Below, piece after piece: positions 44,118 through 53,425 of a DNA stretch of 64,000 nucleotides. The notes under the pieces are model-generated. The model saw only the letters and a list, made by a program, of their open reading frames with translations. It was not told where the DNA came from and did no database searches. The DNA is from Flavonifractor sp. AGMB03687 (lineage in GTDB: Bacteria; Bacillota; Clostridia; Oscillospirales; Oscillospiraceae), in the NCBI RefSeq assembly GCF_017811815.1, contig NZ_JADKZI010000002.1:496001-560000 (forward strand), in the 5' to 3' direction. Position numbers and translations under genes: made by a program. Each line of letters starts with the position of its first letter. The first letter of the stretch is position 1.

Positions 44118-45665
44118 TTATTCGGACACAAAGACCTGGAGTGTGGAGGTCAGATTACGGCCGGGGGTGGCCAGAGTCTGGCCATTGTAGTACATGGCGG
44201 TGGAAGCGCCGCCGTCCAGGTTGATGGCATCCACGCAGCCCAGGGTGAGCATCAGGTCGCGCATCTGCTCGATGCTGGCTGCCTTCACGTTGACCAGCAG
44301 AAGCTTACCTTCTCTGGTGGTACCCACGGCAGTGCGGGGCGTCACGGCGGTGGTAAAACGGGACTCGGTGAAGCCGGGGTCCAGCTGGGTGTACTTGACA
44401 CCGTCCATTACCAGACGGGGCGCCCCCGACACGATGGTCTTGACGCCGTCCAGCTGGAAGCCCTCAGCGTCGTCCCGCTGCAGATAGGGGCGCAGGGCCA
44501 CGGTGCGGCCCGCCTCAAACTGGTTGAAGAAATCATAGTTGGTGACGGTATCGCTGGAGTAGAGCACGTAACCGTTGGAAGGGATGGACACCGTCTGGCC
44601 GGCGGATACCATCTGGAAGCTGGTGGTCACATTGTTGACCACGGTCAGGACGGAGCCGGGATAGGTGACCTGGAAGGAGGTGCCCCGGGCGGGAGTGTAC
44701 AGCACCGCCTGGCCGCTGAACTGCTTGAGCATATTGACCTCATAGGCGTCCCACCAGCGGTAAGCACCGCCATCCACCGTCTCAATGCGGACAAAGACCG
44801 GCGGCCGGCCATAGCGCATCTCGTTGGTATCGGTAATACCCAGAGAAGAGATGCCTGTGCTGGCATACACAAACTGGCCGTTCACCATCAGGTGGCCGAT
44901 GGGGTCCTGGAAGGTATTGTTGCTGTTGAAGAAGTTGGCGTTGATCACCGCTACCGCCCCGGAGTTTGCAACGATGCTCTGGAAGCTTTGGGGGGCATTC
45001 AGCTTGCCATTGGTCAGGACAGACTTAACGGACACTCTGGGGTCCTTCATGTTCACCGTGATCACATTGGCACTGACGGTACCAGAGGCCAGGGCATAGC
45101 TCTTGGAGGTCAGCGTCACAGGGGAGGCCTTGGGCGTGGTCTTCTCCACCAGCTTCTGGACTTGGGACAGGCTGGTCAAGCTGTTCTTATCCAGCTGGCC
45201 GTCGGCCACCACCACGATCTGGTTCTGGGGCTCCCACTCCACGGTGAGGCCCAGATTCTCGCTGACAAAGCGCACCGGTACAAAGGAACGGTTGTTTTTG
45301 GCCCGCATGGGCACGTCCAGGGCCACCTCTTCCCCATTCACCAGGGCTGTGGGTGCGTCGTACTCCAGCTCTATCGAGATGCCGTTGAGGGAGCATCGCA
45401 CGCCGTTGGTCTCGGGCACCCACTCCACCGTGCCGCCGAAGGCCTCGATCATCCGGCGGATGGGCAGCATGGTGCGTCCGGCCTCCGCCATGACCACCAC
45501 AGCGCTGCTGTCCGGGTCGATCTGGGTCACGGTATCACCGATGACGCACCAGGGGCTGTTGTAGCGCATGGCAACCACCAGGTTGGGCTGGGCCGCCAGG
45601 GCCGACGGAGCCATGCTCAAGATCAGGGCCAGCACCGCCAGCAGGGACAGGAAACGTCTTTTCAC
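44118..45665 (-). CDS. Secreted phosphodiester glycosidase (NAGPA) with copper-amine-oxidase-like N-domain
   Basis: 515 residues. Signal peptide to about ALAA-25. Residues ~60-160 form a copper_amine_oxN-type beta module (RTMLPIRRMIEAFGGTVEWV; RSFVPVRFVSENLGLTVEW), common in extracellular clostridial proteins and not a copper enzyme. Residues ~215-515 are the NAGPA domain: AVAVINANFFNSNNTFQDPIG, AINLDGGASTAMYYNG near the end. Probable role in trimming wall or exported glycan phosphodiesters. Confidence 0.85.
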   Translation of the reverse strand: MKRRFLSLLAVLALILSMAPSALAAQPNLVVAMRYNSPWCVIGDTVTQIDPDSSAVVVMAEAGRTMLPIRRMIEAFGGTVEWVPETNGVRCSLNGISIELEYDAPTALVNGEEVALDVPMRAKNNRSFVPVRFVSENLGLTVEWEPQNQIVVVADGQLDKNSLTSLSQVQKLVEKTTPKASPVTLTSKSYALASGTVSANVITVNMKDPRVSVKSVLTNGKLNAPQSFQSIVANSGAVAVINANFFNSNNTFQDPIGHLMVNGQFVYASTGISSLGITDTNEMRYGRPPVFVRIETVDGGAYRWWDAYEVNMLKQFSGQAVLYTPARGTSFQVTYPGSVLTVVNNVTTSFQMVSAGQTVSIPSNGYVLYSSDTVTNYDFFNQFEAGRTVALRPYLQRDDAEGFQLDGVKTIVSGAPRLVMDGVKYTQLDPGFTESRFTTAVTPRTAVGTTREGKLLLVNVKAASIEQMRDLMLTLGCVDAINLDGGASTAMYYNGQTLATPGRNLTSTLQVFVSE

Positions 45666-45709
45666 AGGCTACACGTCCTCTCTTCTCCCCCGCAGGGGAT
45701 GTTTTATTT

Positions 45710-45738
45710 ATTGTACCAACTATTTCCCTTCCCTGCAA
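45710..45738 (-). promoter_or_regulatory. Promoter of the NAGPA-domain gene
   Basis: Leftward: TTGCAG (45738-45733), spacer 17, TACAAT (45715-45710). Confidence 0.72.
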
Positions 45739-45764
45739 TTCCCTTCCTGCATAGCCTGGAACGC

Positions 45765-45808
45765 AAAAAGCCCGACAGCGCGCATCGTCCTACGCACTGC
45801 CGGGCTGA
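45765..45808 (-). terminator. Terminator of the YgiQ-family gene
   Basis: Imperfect hairpin AGCCCGGCAGTGCG/GCGCGCTGTCGGGCT followed leftward by TTTTT, four bases after the stop. Confidence 0.82.
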
Positions 45809-45811
45809 TTT

Positions 45812-47779
45812 TTAACCTCTTCCCTTGCGGGGCCGGGCATTCTTCTTGGGCTTGGCCACCGCCCAGCCCGCCTTGCGGGTGGGTTTGGCCTGGGGCTTGG
45901 CGCTCTTGGGTGCCGCAGCCTTGCCCCCCTTGCCAGGTTTGTTCCGGTGGTCGGCGGAGGGCTTGCCCTCCTGGGCTTTGAAGTGCTTCTCCGGCCGCAG
46001 CAGACAATCCTTGCCGAAGCCGATCAGGTCCTCCCGGTGGGTCCGGTGGAGAGCCTCCCGCACCAGGGGCCGCTTCTCCGGCCGTTTCCACTGCATCAGG
46101 GCTCGCTGCATGGCCTTCTCATGGGGATCCTTGGGCACATACACCGGTTTCATGGTGCGGGGATCAATGCCGGTATAGTACATACAAGTGGACAGGGTAC
46201 CCGGGGTGGGATAGAAGTCCTGTACCTGCTCCGGCTGACGACCGGTGCGGTTGAGCCATTGGGCCAGCTTCACCGCATCCTCCAGGGTACAGCCGGGGTG
46301 GGAGGACATGAGGTAGGGCACCAGGTACTGCTCCTTGCCGTACTTTTGGTTGAGAGACTCATACTTCCGCTTGAACTTCTCGTACACCTCAATATGGGGC
46401 TTGCCCATATAGTCCAGCACCGAGTTGACGCAGTGCTCCGGCGCCACCTTCAGCTGGCCGGACACGTGGTACTTCACCAGCTCGGCGAAGAACTCCCCGC
46501 TCTTGTCCTTCTGCATGAAGTCGAAGCGGATACCGGAGCGGATGAAGACCTTCTTCACCCCCGGTACGGCCCGCACCTTGCGCAGGAGCATCAGGTAGTC
46601 GGTGTGGTCGGCGTCCAGATTGGGACAGGCCTCGGGAGCCAGGCAGGCCTTGCCCCGGCACAGTCCCGCCTTCATCTGCTTCTTGCAGGCGGGCCGCCGG
46701 AAGTTGGCGGTGGGACCGCCCACATCGTGGATATAGCCCTTGAAGCCGGGGTGGTGGGTCAATGCCTCCACCTCTCTCAGCACGCTCTCATGGCTGCGGG
46801 AGGTGATGATCCGTCCCTGGTGGAAGGCCAGGGAGCAGAAGTTGCAGGCGCCAAAGCATCCCCGGTTGTGGGCCACCGAGAAGCGCACCTCTTCAATGGC
46901 AGGCACGCCCCCCATTTCATCGTACATGGGGTGGGGCTCCCGGACATAGGGCAGCTCGGCCACAAAGTCCAGCTCCGCCGTAGTCAGGGGCATAGCAGGG
47001 GGATTGACGATGAGCAGCCGGTCCCCGTGGCGCTGGAGGATGGCCTTCCCCCGCACGGGATCGTGCTCCTCGTACTGGATCTGGTTGGCCACGGCATATT
47101 GCCGCTTATCGGTCCGCACCTCTTCGTAAGAGGGGCACTCCACCTTGGGGTAGACGCAGGCAGAGGGATTTTTCGCAATAAAGGCAGTTCCCTTTACATC
47201 TGTGATCTCCCCTACCGGCGTACCGGAGGCTAGCCGCGCGGCGATCTCGCGGGTAGCGGTCTCACCCATGCCATACACCAGCAGGTCGGCCTGGCTGTCA
47301 AAGAGTACCGACCGACGCACCTTGTCCTCCCAGTAGTCATAGTGGGCAAAGCGGCGCAGAGAGGCCTCCAGGCCGCCGATGATCAGGGGAATGTCACCGT
47401 AGACCTCCCGCACCTTGTTGGCATACACGATGGAGGCCCGGTCGGGACGCAGCCCTGCCTGATTGCCCGGGGAATAGGCGTCGTCGTGCCGCCGCTTCTT
47501 GGCCACAGTGTAGTGGGCCACCATGGAGTCCAGGTTGCCGGCGGACAGCATGACACCCAGCCGGGGCCGCCCAAGAGCTGTAAAGGCCTCCGGCCTGCGC
47601 CAGTCCGGCTGGGCCAGGATGGCCACCCGGTAGCCCTCGGCCTCCAGCACCCGGGAGATGATGGCGCAGCCGAAGGTGGGATGATCCACGTAGGCGTCGC
47701 CGGTAATGATCAGGAAGTCGTACCCGTCCCAGCCACGCTCTTCCATATCCGCCTTGGAGACGGGCAAAAATCCATTCAT
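45812..47779 (-). CDS. YgiQ-family radical SAM protein (UPF0313)
   Basis: 655 residues. N-terminal B12-binding-like part (DFLIITGDAYVDHPTFG), then the radical SAM cluster NRGCFGACNFCSLAFHQG, and conserved SGIRFDFMQKD and APEHCVNSVLDYMG. The C-terminal 40 residues are a Lys/Ala/Pro-rich basic tail. Enzymatic role unknown. ATG 47779 with AGAGG. Ten bases after the phosphatase-GNAT gene, probably co-transcribed. Confidence 0.9.
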   Translation of the reverse strand: MNGFLPVSKADMEERGWDGYDFLIITGDAYVDHPTFGCAIISRVLEAEGYRVAILAQPDWRRPEAFTALGRPRLGVMLSAGNLDSMVAHYTVAKKRRHDDAYSPGNQAGLRPDRASIVYANKVREVYGDIPLIIGGLEASLRRFAHYDYWEDKVRRSVLFDSQADLLVYGMGETATREIAARLASGTPVGEITDVKGTAFIAKNPSACVYPKVECPSYEEVRTDKRQYAVANQIQYEEHDPVRGKAILQRHGDRLLIVNPPAMPLTTAELDFVAELPYVREPHPMYDEMGGVPAIEEVRFSVAHNRGCFGACNFCSLAFHQGRIITSRSHESVLREVEALTHHPGFKGYIHDVGGPTANFRRPACKKQMKAGLCRGKACLAPEACPNLDADHTDYLMLLRKVRAVPGVKKVFIRSGIRFDFMQKDKSGEFFAELVKYHVSGQLKVAPEHCVNSVLDYMGKPHIEVYEKFKRKYESLNQKYGKEQYLVPYLMSSHPGCTLEDAVKLAQWLNRTGRQPEQVQDFYPTPGTLSTCMYYTGIDPRTMKPVYVPKDPHEKAMQRALMQWKRPEKRPLVREALHRTHREDLIGFGKDCLLRPEKHFKAQEGKPSADHRNKPGKGGKAAAPKSAKPQAKPTRKAGWAVAKPKKNARPRKGRG

Positions 47780-47789
47780 ATCGTTCCTC

Positions 47790-48953
47790 TTATCCGTTCC
47801 TGGCCTCATAGCCAATGTATTTTTCCAAAATGTCCAGGGTCACTCGACCGTGCTCCTCCCCCACCTTCTCAAAGCCGTACTTCTTGTAGAAGCGCTGAGC
47901 CACCGCGTTTTCGGGCGCACAGCGCAGCCGCAGGCGGGTACGGCCCAGGGGGCGATACACCGATACCGCCTGGCCGATGAGCTGGACGCCCAGACCCCGT
48001 TTCCGGTGCTGGGGCGTCATGTACACAAAGGGAATGTAGCCGATGCCATCCTCCGCAAAGCGCTCCAGATCCAACTGGAGCACACCGGCCACCTGGTCCC
48101 GCTGCATGGCCACAGACAAGGCTTTTTCCTTTTCCTGCTCCCAGCAGTGGCGGGCATCCTTGCAGAAGCCCGCTCCGTCAAAGGCGGCCTGCTCCCCGTG
48201 GATGTCCACCCAGGCGTCGTGCCGTGCCTCCAGATAGAGTTCCTCCTCCCGGTCCAGATCCAGGGGACGGAACCACATGTTGGCGTCGGCAATGCTGCCC
48301 TCCCGGGACTTCCACCACTTCTGGCTGGCCAGGGTGGAGATCTCCTCGGGCAGGTGAGAGTTGTCGTTCTCAAAGAGGATGTTGATCTGATCCCCCTCCA
48401 CCTCCAGGCAGGTGACGCCGGTGTTGTCGCTGTGGCCCAGGCTGTCCATCTCGCCGGGACCCATACCCCGGATGGCGCCCTGAAGGCAGCGGATGGCGGA
48501 GCCGTGGGAGAACAAAGCCACCGTCTGGCCGGGATGGCGGGCGGCAATGTCCAGCACCGCACCCTTCATCCGGGCCTGGACCTGGGCGAAGGTCTCGCCC
48601 CCCTCCACCTGGAACTCAGGAGAAGCGTGGTTGAAGCGGATGAGCCGCATGGCGTCGTGCCGCTCCAGCTCACCCCAGGGCTTGTCCTCCCACTCCCCCA
48701 CGCCGATCTCCCGCAGGGCGGGGGTGGTGTGGAGCTCCAGGCCGTGGTTGGGATAAATGGCGGTGGCAGTGGTCATGGTGCGGAACAGATCGCTGGAGTA
48801 CACCGCGTCGATATGCACGTCGGCGAACCGCCCCCGCAGGGCGGCGATCTGCCGGTAACCGTTGTCAGTGATGAGGCTGTTGTACCAGCCGTGGACCCGG
48901 CGATACAGATTGCCCTCCGCCTCCGCGTGGCGGATGATATAAACCTTAGTCAC
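47790..48953 (-). CDS. Histidine phosphatase / GNAT acetyltransferase fusion
   Basis: 387 residues. Residues 1-~205 are a phosphoglycerate-mutase-type phosphatase: KVYIIRHAEAEGNLY, AVYSSDLFRTMTTA, ALFSHGSAIRCLQG. Residues ~215-385 are a GNAT domain with the acetyl-CoA loop RKRGLGVQLIG and CAPENAVAQRFYKKYGF. The GTG start at 48953 follows AGAGGGTG. The substrates of both halves are unknown. It follows pyrD closely, so read-through from the pyrimidine operon is likely. Confidence 0.85.
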   Translation of the reverse strand: MTKVYIIRHAEAEGNLYRRVHGWYNSLITDNGYRQIAALRGRFADVHIDAVYSSDLFRTMTTATAIYPNHGLELHTTPALREIGVGEWEDKPWGELERHDAMRLIRFNHASPEFQVEGGETFAQVQARMKGAVLDIAARHPGQTVALFSHGSAIRCLQGAIRGMGPGEMDSLGHSDNTGVTCLEVEGDQINILFENDNSHLPEEISTLASQKWWKSREGSIADANMWFRPLDLDREEELYLEARHDAWVDIHGEQAAFDGAGFCKDARHCWEQEKEKALSVAMQRDQVAGVLQLDLERFAEDGIGYIPFVYMTPQHRKRGLGVQLIGQAVSVYRPLGRTRLRLRCAPENAVAQRFYKKYGFEKVGEEHGRVTLDILEKYIGYEARNG

Positions 48954-48986
48954 AGTACGCACCCTCTTCGGATCAGGATATTGCAA

Positions 48987-49904
48987 TTACCAGGGGCGCA
49001 CGCCGCCTGTCAGGTCAGAAACCTTGTCAAGGCCCTGGGCAGAAGCGATCTGGGCCAGACCGTCCCGCACCTTGATGGGGGCGTAGGGATCGGCGAAGCA
49101 GGCGGTGCCCACTGCCACGGCGGAAGCGCCCGCCAGCATCAGCTGGGCCGCGTCCTCCCCCTTGGCCACGCCGCCCATACCCAGGATGGGCAGATCCACG
49201 GCGCAGGCCACTTCCCACACCATGCGCACGGCCACCGGCAGCACAGCGGGGCCGGATAGACCGCCGGTGTTCATCTTCAAGATGGGACGGCGGGTGTTCA
49301 GATCGATGCGCATACCGCGTAGGGTGTTGATGAGGGACAGGGCGTCGGCGCCGGCGTCAGCCACCGCGCGGGCAATCTCGGTAATGTCAGTCACATTGGG
49401 AGACAGCTTCACCATCACAGGGACGGTGGAGTGGCTCTTGGCCATCTTGGTGACCTCAGCGGCCAGCTCCGGCTTGGTGCCGTAGGCCAGACCGCCTGCC
49501 TTCACGTTGGGGCAGGAGATGTTGACCTCGATCATGTCCACGCCCGCCGCAGACAGCTTCTCGCACATGATGCCGTACTCTTCGGGGGTATTGCCCGAGA
49601 TGTTGGCAATGATGGCCAGGTCGTGCTGCTTCAGCTCGGGCAGCTCATGCTCGATAAAGGCGTCCACGCCGGGGTTCTGCAGGCCCACGGAGTTGAGGAT
49701 GCCCATGGGGGTCTCGGCAATACGGGGGGGCGGATTGCCCTCTCTTCTGTGAAGGGTAAGACCCTTACAGCAAATGCCGCCCAGTTCATTCAGGTTGTAG
49801 AACTGGCCGTACTCCCGGCCGAAGCCGAAGGTACCGGAGGCCACCACCACGGGGTTTTTCATCTTGACGCCCGCCAGATCGGCGGACAGATCCACCTTAG
49901 ACAT
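48987..49904 (-). CDS. pyrD: Dihydroorotate dehydrogenase, class 1B catalytic subunit
   Basis: 305 residues. FMN barrel with catalytic Cys in EVNISCPNVKAGG and substrate loop LNSVGLQNPGV. Class 1B enzymes use NAD+ through PyrK, the next gene upstream, which overlaps it by eight bases. Confidence 0.96.
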   Translation of the reverse strand: MSKVDLSADLAGVKMKNPVVVASGTFGFGREYGQFYNLNELGGICCKGLTLHRREGNPPPRIAETPMGILNSVGLQNPGVDAFIEHELPELKQHDLAIIANISGNTPEEYGIMCEKLSAAGVDMIEVNISCPNVKAGGLAYGTKPELAAEVTKMAKSHSTVPVMVKLSPNVTDITEIARAVADAGADALSLINTLRGMRIDLNTRRPILKMNTGGLSGPAVLPVAVRMVWEVACAVDLPILGMGGVAKGEDAAQLMLAGASAVAVGTACFADPYAPIKVRDGLAQIASAQGLDKVSDLTGGVRPW

Positions 49905-50676
49905 TCCAGTCCACCTCCTTGGCGTCGAATACCGGGCCGTCCTTACAGACGTGCTTCATGGTGCCGTCGGCCATCTGAACGGCGCAGCCCAAGCAGGCGC
50001 CCACGCCGCAGGCCATCCGCTCCTCCAGGGAGACCTGGCAGGGCACGCCGAACTCGGCCGCCACCTTGGCCACGTTCTTCAGCATGGGCTTGGGGCCGCA
50101 GGCCAGAACGGCTGTAAAGTTTTTGTCCTTTTCAAGGATATCCCGCAGCTGGGTGTCCACAAAGCCATGGCGGCCCAGGGAACCGTCGTCGCTGCACAGG
50201 TATACGTCCGCACAGTAATCCTGGTAATCGTCCACCAGCATGGCCCGGTCGGCGGAGCGGAAACCCAGCACGGCGGTGGCCTTCTTGGCGGTATAGGCGG
50301 CCTGACCCAGCAGGGGCGGCACGCCGATGCCGCCGCCCACCAGCAGCAGCCGGTCGTCGGCGGTGATGGAGAAGCCGTTGCCCAGAGGTCCCAGCACGTT
50401 CACTTTATCCCCCACCTGGCGCTGGGCCAGCCACTTGGTGCCCTCGCCCCGCACCTCAAAGACGACGCGGGCGAGGTCCTGGGGCTCGTCCTGCCCCGCC
50501 AGGCACACCGAAATGGGCCGGCGGAGAAGCAGGCCCTCGCCGCAGGCAATATGGAGGAACTGGCCGGCCTTCAGCCCGTGACGGGACACCATATCCCCCA
50601 CCTCCAGGGTGAAGGAGTAGGCATACTCGTTCAGCTTAGCCGCCTCAACAATGGTACAGATCTGTTCAATGGGCAT
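49897..50676 (-). CDS. pyrK: Dihydroorotate dehydrogenase, electron transfer subunit
   Basis: 259 residues. Ferredoxin reductase-like: FAD region LRRPISVCLAG, NAD region LLLVGGGIGVPPLLG, and a C-terminal 2Fe-2S site CGVGACLGCAVQ...HVC. Start ATG 50676 (MPIEQI) with GAGGG, rather than the GTG at 50694. Confidence 0.95.
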   Translation of the reverse strand: MPIEQICTIVEAAKLNEYAYSFTLEVGDMVSRHGLKAGQFLHIACGEGLLLRRPISVCLAGQDEPQDLARVVFEVRGEGTKWLAQRQVGDKVNVLGPLGNGFSITADDRLLLVGGGIGVPPLLGQAAYTAKKATAVLGFRSADRAMLVDDYQDYCADVYLCSDDGSLGRHGFVDTQLRDILEKDKNFTAVLACGPKPMLKNVAKVAAEFGVPCQVSLEERMACGVGACLGCAVQMADGTMKHVCKDGPVFDAKEVDWNV

Positions 50677-50694
50677 AGTATCCCTCATTTCCAC

Positions 50695-50947
50695 TTATTT
50701 GGCAGACTCGTCCCCGTGGACGGTCTCGGTCATCTGCTTCAGATCCATGATGCTGCCGCACACCGGACAGATCCGGTTGCGGCGCATGAGACCGCAGGTG
50801 GGGCAGCGGAAGGGCTCTTCCGCCACCAGCCCCGCGGCGATCTGCTCCTGGAGGAGCTGACGCCAGTCCAATTCCTTGTGCTGGCCGATCTTCCACTTGC
50901 TGACCTCGTCCTCACGGACGCCTTGTTTCTCTCTCTTGCTCTGACAT
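50695..50947 (-). pseudogene. Small zinc-ribbon protein between pyrF and pyrK, start region frameshifted
   Basis: The frame ending at 50695 encodes KWKIGQHKELDWRQLL..., then FRCPTCGLMRRNRICPVCG, a classic two-knuckle zinc ribbon of about 75 residues. It has no in-frame ATG or GTG start. In the adjacent frame, ATG 50947 with GGAG seven bases upstream gives MSEQERE and then a stop after 11 codons. Skipping one base in the GAGAGAGAAAC stretch (about 50926-50928) joins the two. So there is a one-base insertion or sequence error, or an unusual start. Placement suggests a pyrimidine-pathway accessory. Confidence 0.6.
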
Positions 50948-50959
50948 AGACAGCTCCGG

Positions 50960-51886
50960 TTACGCGATGGTAGTAAAGCGGGCAATATCGTCCCGCATGG
51001 CGATGGCGGCGTTACGGGCAGCCTCCTGGTAGTCCATGCCGTCCTTTCCGGTCTTCTGCCAGGCGCAGATGATGCCGCGGGAGGAGTTGACGATAGCGCC
51101 GTGGCCATCCTTCTGGAAGGCGTACTGCACATCCTCGGCGGTGCCGCCCTGGGCACCGTAGCCGGGCACCAGCAGGAAGGTGTGGGGCATCCGGGCCCGG
51201 ATCTGCTTGAGCTCGTCGGGGTGGGTAGCGCCAGCCACAGCGCCCGCCATGGTGTAGCCGTACTTGCCCTCGGTGCCGGCGCCCCACTTCTCAATGAGGT
51301 CGGCCATCAGGCCGTACACAGTGTCACCGTCGCCGGCAGGCACGTTCTGCAGCTCGCCGGAGCCGGGATTGGAGGTCTTGACCAGGATGAAGGTGCTCTT
51401 GTCCATCTCCTTGCAGGTTTTGAGGAAGGGATTGACGCTGTCGGCGCCCATGTAGCCGTTGAGGGTCACGCAGTCGGCGTCAAAGACGCTGAGCATCTGC
51501 TCGCCCACCTTGGTCTTGCCCAGCCAGCCGTCGGAATAGGCCTCGGCGGTGGAGCCGATGTCGCCGCGCTTGATGTCGGCAATGACATACAGGCCCTGCT
51601 CTTTGGCGTAGCGGATGGTGCGCTCCAGCACCTCCATACCCCGCCAGCCCAGGCGCTCATAGTAGGCGGACTGGGGCTTGACGGCGGGCACGATGTCCTT
51701 CAGTGCGTCCATCAGGCCGCAGTTAAAGCGGTAAATGGCCTCGGCGGCACCCTCCAGGGTCTCGCCGTACTTATCATAGCACTCCTTGCGGATGTGGGCG
51801 GGCACATACTCCGGCTTGGGGTCCAGACCCGCAACGGTGGGGTTCTTCTTGGCAATGATGGCTTCCTGCAGACGATCGAAGGACAT
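50960..51886 (-). CDS. pyrF: Orotidine 5'-phosphate decarboxylase, type 2
   Basis: 308 residues, the longer bacterial type 2 form. VAGLDPKPEYVP at the start and the catalytic Lys/Asp in VIADIKRGDIGSTAEAY. Last step to UMP. Confidence 0.96.
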   Translation of the reverse strand: MSFDRLQEAIIAKKNPTVAGLDPKPEYVPAHIRKECYDKYGETLEGAAEAIYRFNCGLMDALKDIVPAVKPQSAYYERLGWRGMEVLERTIRYAKEQGLYVIADIKRGDIGSTAEAYSDGWLGKTKVGEQMLSVFDADCVTLNGYMGADSVNPFLKTCKEMDKSTFILVKTSNPGSGELQNVPAGDGDTVYGLMADLIEKWGAGTEGKYGYTMAGAVAGATHPDELKQIRARMPHTFLLVPGYGAQGGTAEDVQYAFQKDGHGAIVNSSRGIICAWQKTGKDGMDYQEAARNAAIAMRDDIARFTTIA

Positions 51887-51920
51887 AATTCATTCTCCTT
51901 TTATCTATAAATCTCTTCTC

Positions 51921-53213
51921 TTATTTGCTGATGCTGGGGTCCTGATAAATGATCTTGCCGCCTACGATGGTGTACTTCACCTTACCCTTCAACTCCTTGC
52001 CGGCGAAGGGGGTGTTGCGGCCCTTGGATGCAAACTGCTCCGGGTCCACCGTCCACACCTCGTCCGGGTCGAAGATGACCACGTCGGCGTCGGCGCCGAT
52101 GGCCAGCCGGCCCTTGGTGGGCAGGCGGAGGATGCAGGCGGGGTTGATGGTCATTTTCCGCAAAATATCGGACAGGGGCAGCTCCCCGGTGTGGTACAGA
52201 TAGGTGAGGGTGACGCCCAGGGCGGTCTCCAGACCCACCATGCCGCTGGGTGCCTCGGCCAGGGGCCGGGCCTTCTCCTCGGCGGAGTGGGGGGCGTGGT
52301 CGGTGGCGATGGCGTCAATGGTGCCGTCCTTCAGGCCCTCGATGATGGCCTCCACGTCGGACCAGGTCCGCAGGGGCGGGTTGACCCGGGCCATGGTACC
52401 TTGAGCCAGAATCTCATCCTCGGTGAGGCTGAAGTATTGGGGGCAGGTCTCACAGGTGATCTGTACGCCCTTGCGCTTATACCGCCGGACGATGGCCACC
52501 GACTTAGCGGTGGATATGTGGCAGATGTGGACCGCCGCGCCGGTCTCCTCGGCCAGCATGGCGTCCCGGGCCACCATCAGCTCCTCGGCAATGGCGGGCC
52601 GGCCATTGAGCCGCAGCTGGCGGGACACCCGGCCCTCGTTTACCGCATAGTTCTTCACCATGTCCGCATCCTCGCAGTGGGACAGGATGGTCAGGTTCTG
52701 GCGGTGGGCAGTGATGAGGCCGTCCCGCATCAGGTTGGCACTCTGGACGGGCACACCGTCGTCGGACAGGGCCACCACACCGGCCCCCTTCAGGGCCTCA
52801 AAGTCGGTGAGTTCCTGCCCCTTCTGCCCCTTGGACACCGCGCCGATGGGCCAGACGTGGACCCCGCAGGCCTCCGCTGCCTTCCGGCGGACAAAGTCCA
52901 CCTGCTCCGGGCAATCCACGGTGGGCCGGGTGTTGGGCATACAGGCAATGGAGGTAAAGCCGCCGTGGGCCGCGGCCTCCGCGCCGGTCTCAATGGTCTC
53001 TTTGTACTCAAATCCGGGCTCCCGCAGGTGGACGTGCATATCCACCAGTCCGGCACACACGGTCAGTCCCGCGGCCTCGATCACCTGGGCGTCCGGCTCA
53101 TTGATGTTGCTGCCGATGACAGTCACCTTGCCGTCTTCCATCAGGATGTCCATCACACCGCCGATGCCCCCGACCGGGTCCACCAGACGGCCCTGACGAA
53201 TCAACAGTTTCAC
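51921..53213 (-). CDS. pyrC: Dihydroorotase
   Basis: 430 residues, class I amidohydrolase. Zinc ligands in DMHVHLREPGFEYKE, HCED, HICHISTAKS and ATDHAPHS. GTG start at 53213 follows AAAGGAGTG. First gene of pyrC-pyrF-(zinc ribbon)-pyrK-pyrD. Carbamoyl-phosphate synthase and aspartate transcarbamylase are not in the window. Confidence 0.95.
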   Translation of the reverse strand: MKLLIRQGRLVDPVGGIGGVMDILMEDGKVTVIGSNINEPDAQVIEAAGLTVCAGLVDMHVHLREPGFEYKETIETGAEAAAHGGFTSIACMPNTRPTVDCPEQVDFVRRKAAEACGVHVWPIGAVSKGQKGQELTDFEALKGAGVVALSDDGVPVQSANLMRDGLITAHRQNLTILSHCEDADMVKNYAVNEGRVSRQLRLNGRPAIAEELMVARDAMLAEETGAAVHICHISTAKSVAIVRRYKRKGVQITCETCPQYFSLTEDEILAQGTMARVNPPLRTWSDVEAIIEGLKDGTIDAIATDHAPHSAEEKARPLAEAPSGMVGLETALGVTLTYLYHTGELPLSDILRKMTINPACILRLPTKGRLAIGADADVVIFDPDEVWTVDPEQFASKGRNTPFAGKELKGKVKYTIVGGKIIYQDPSISK

Positions 53214-53336
53214 TGGATCACTCCTTTCCTGTTTTGCGGCCCCGCGCTTTGCCAGGGCGCCGCGTTTGCACAGCAAAAAAGGGTACAAGGTCCATCCCCC
53301 GTCCCCTCCTGCAAATTGCTCTGTTCATCGTTTTTC

Positions 53337-53365
53337 ATTATAACTTGAATCTCATATTTTAGCAA
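53337..53365 (-). promoter_or_regulatory. pyrC operon promoter
   Basis: Leftward: TTGCTA (53365-53360), spacer 17, TATAAT (53342-53337). A leader of about 115 bases separates it from pyrC, including an ATG-started frame of about 42 codons whose TGA overlaps the pyrC GTG start. No clear PyrR attenuator. Confidence 0.75.
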
Positions 53366-53425
53366 TGGATTTTTCCGCATTCCAGGCAATAATAAATGCG
53401 GACCTTTCAGAAGGGAGCTGAGCAT

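Noticed and set aside
51786..53348. A 520-codon frame opposite pyrC
   Set aside because: Antisense shadow; pyrC has all catalytic motifs and a ribosome site.
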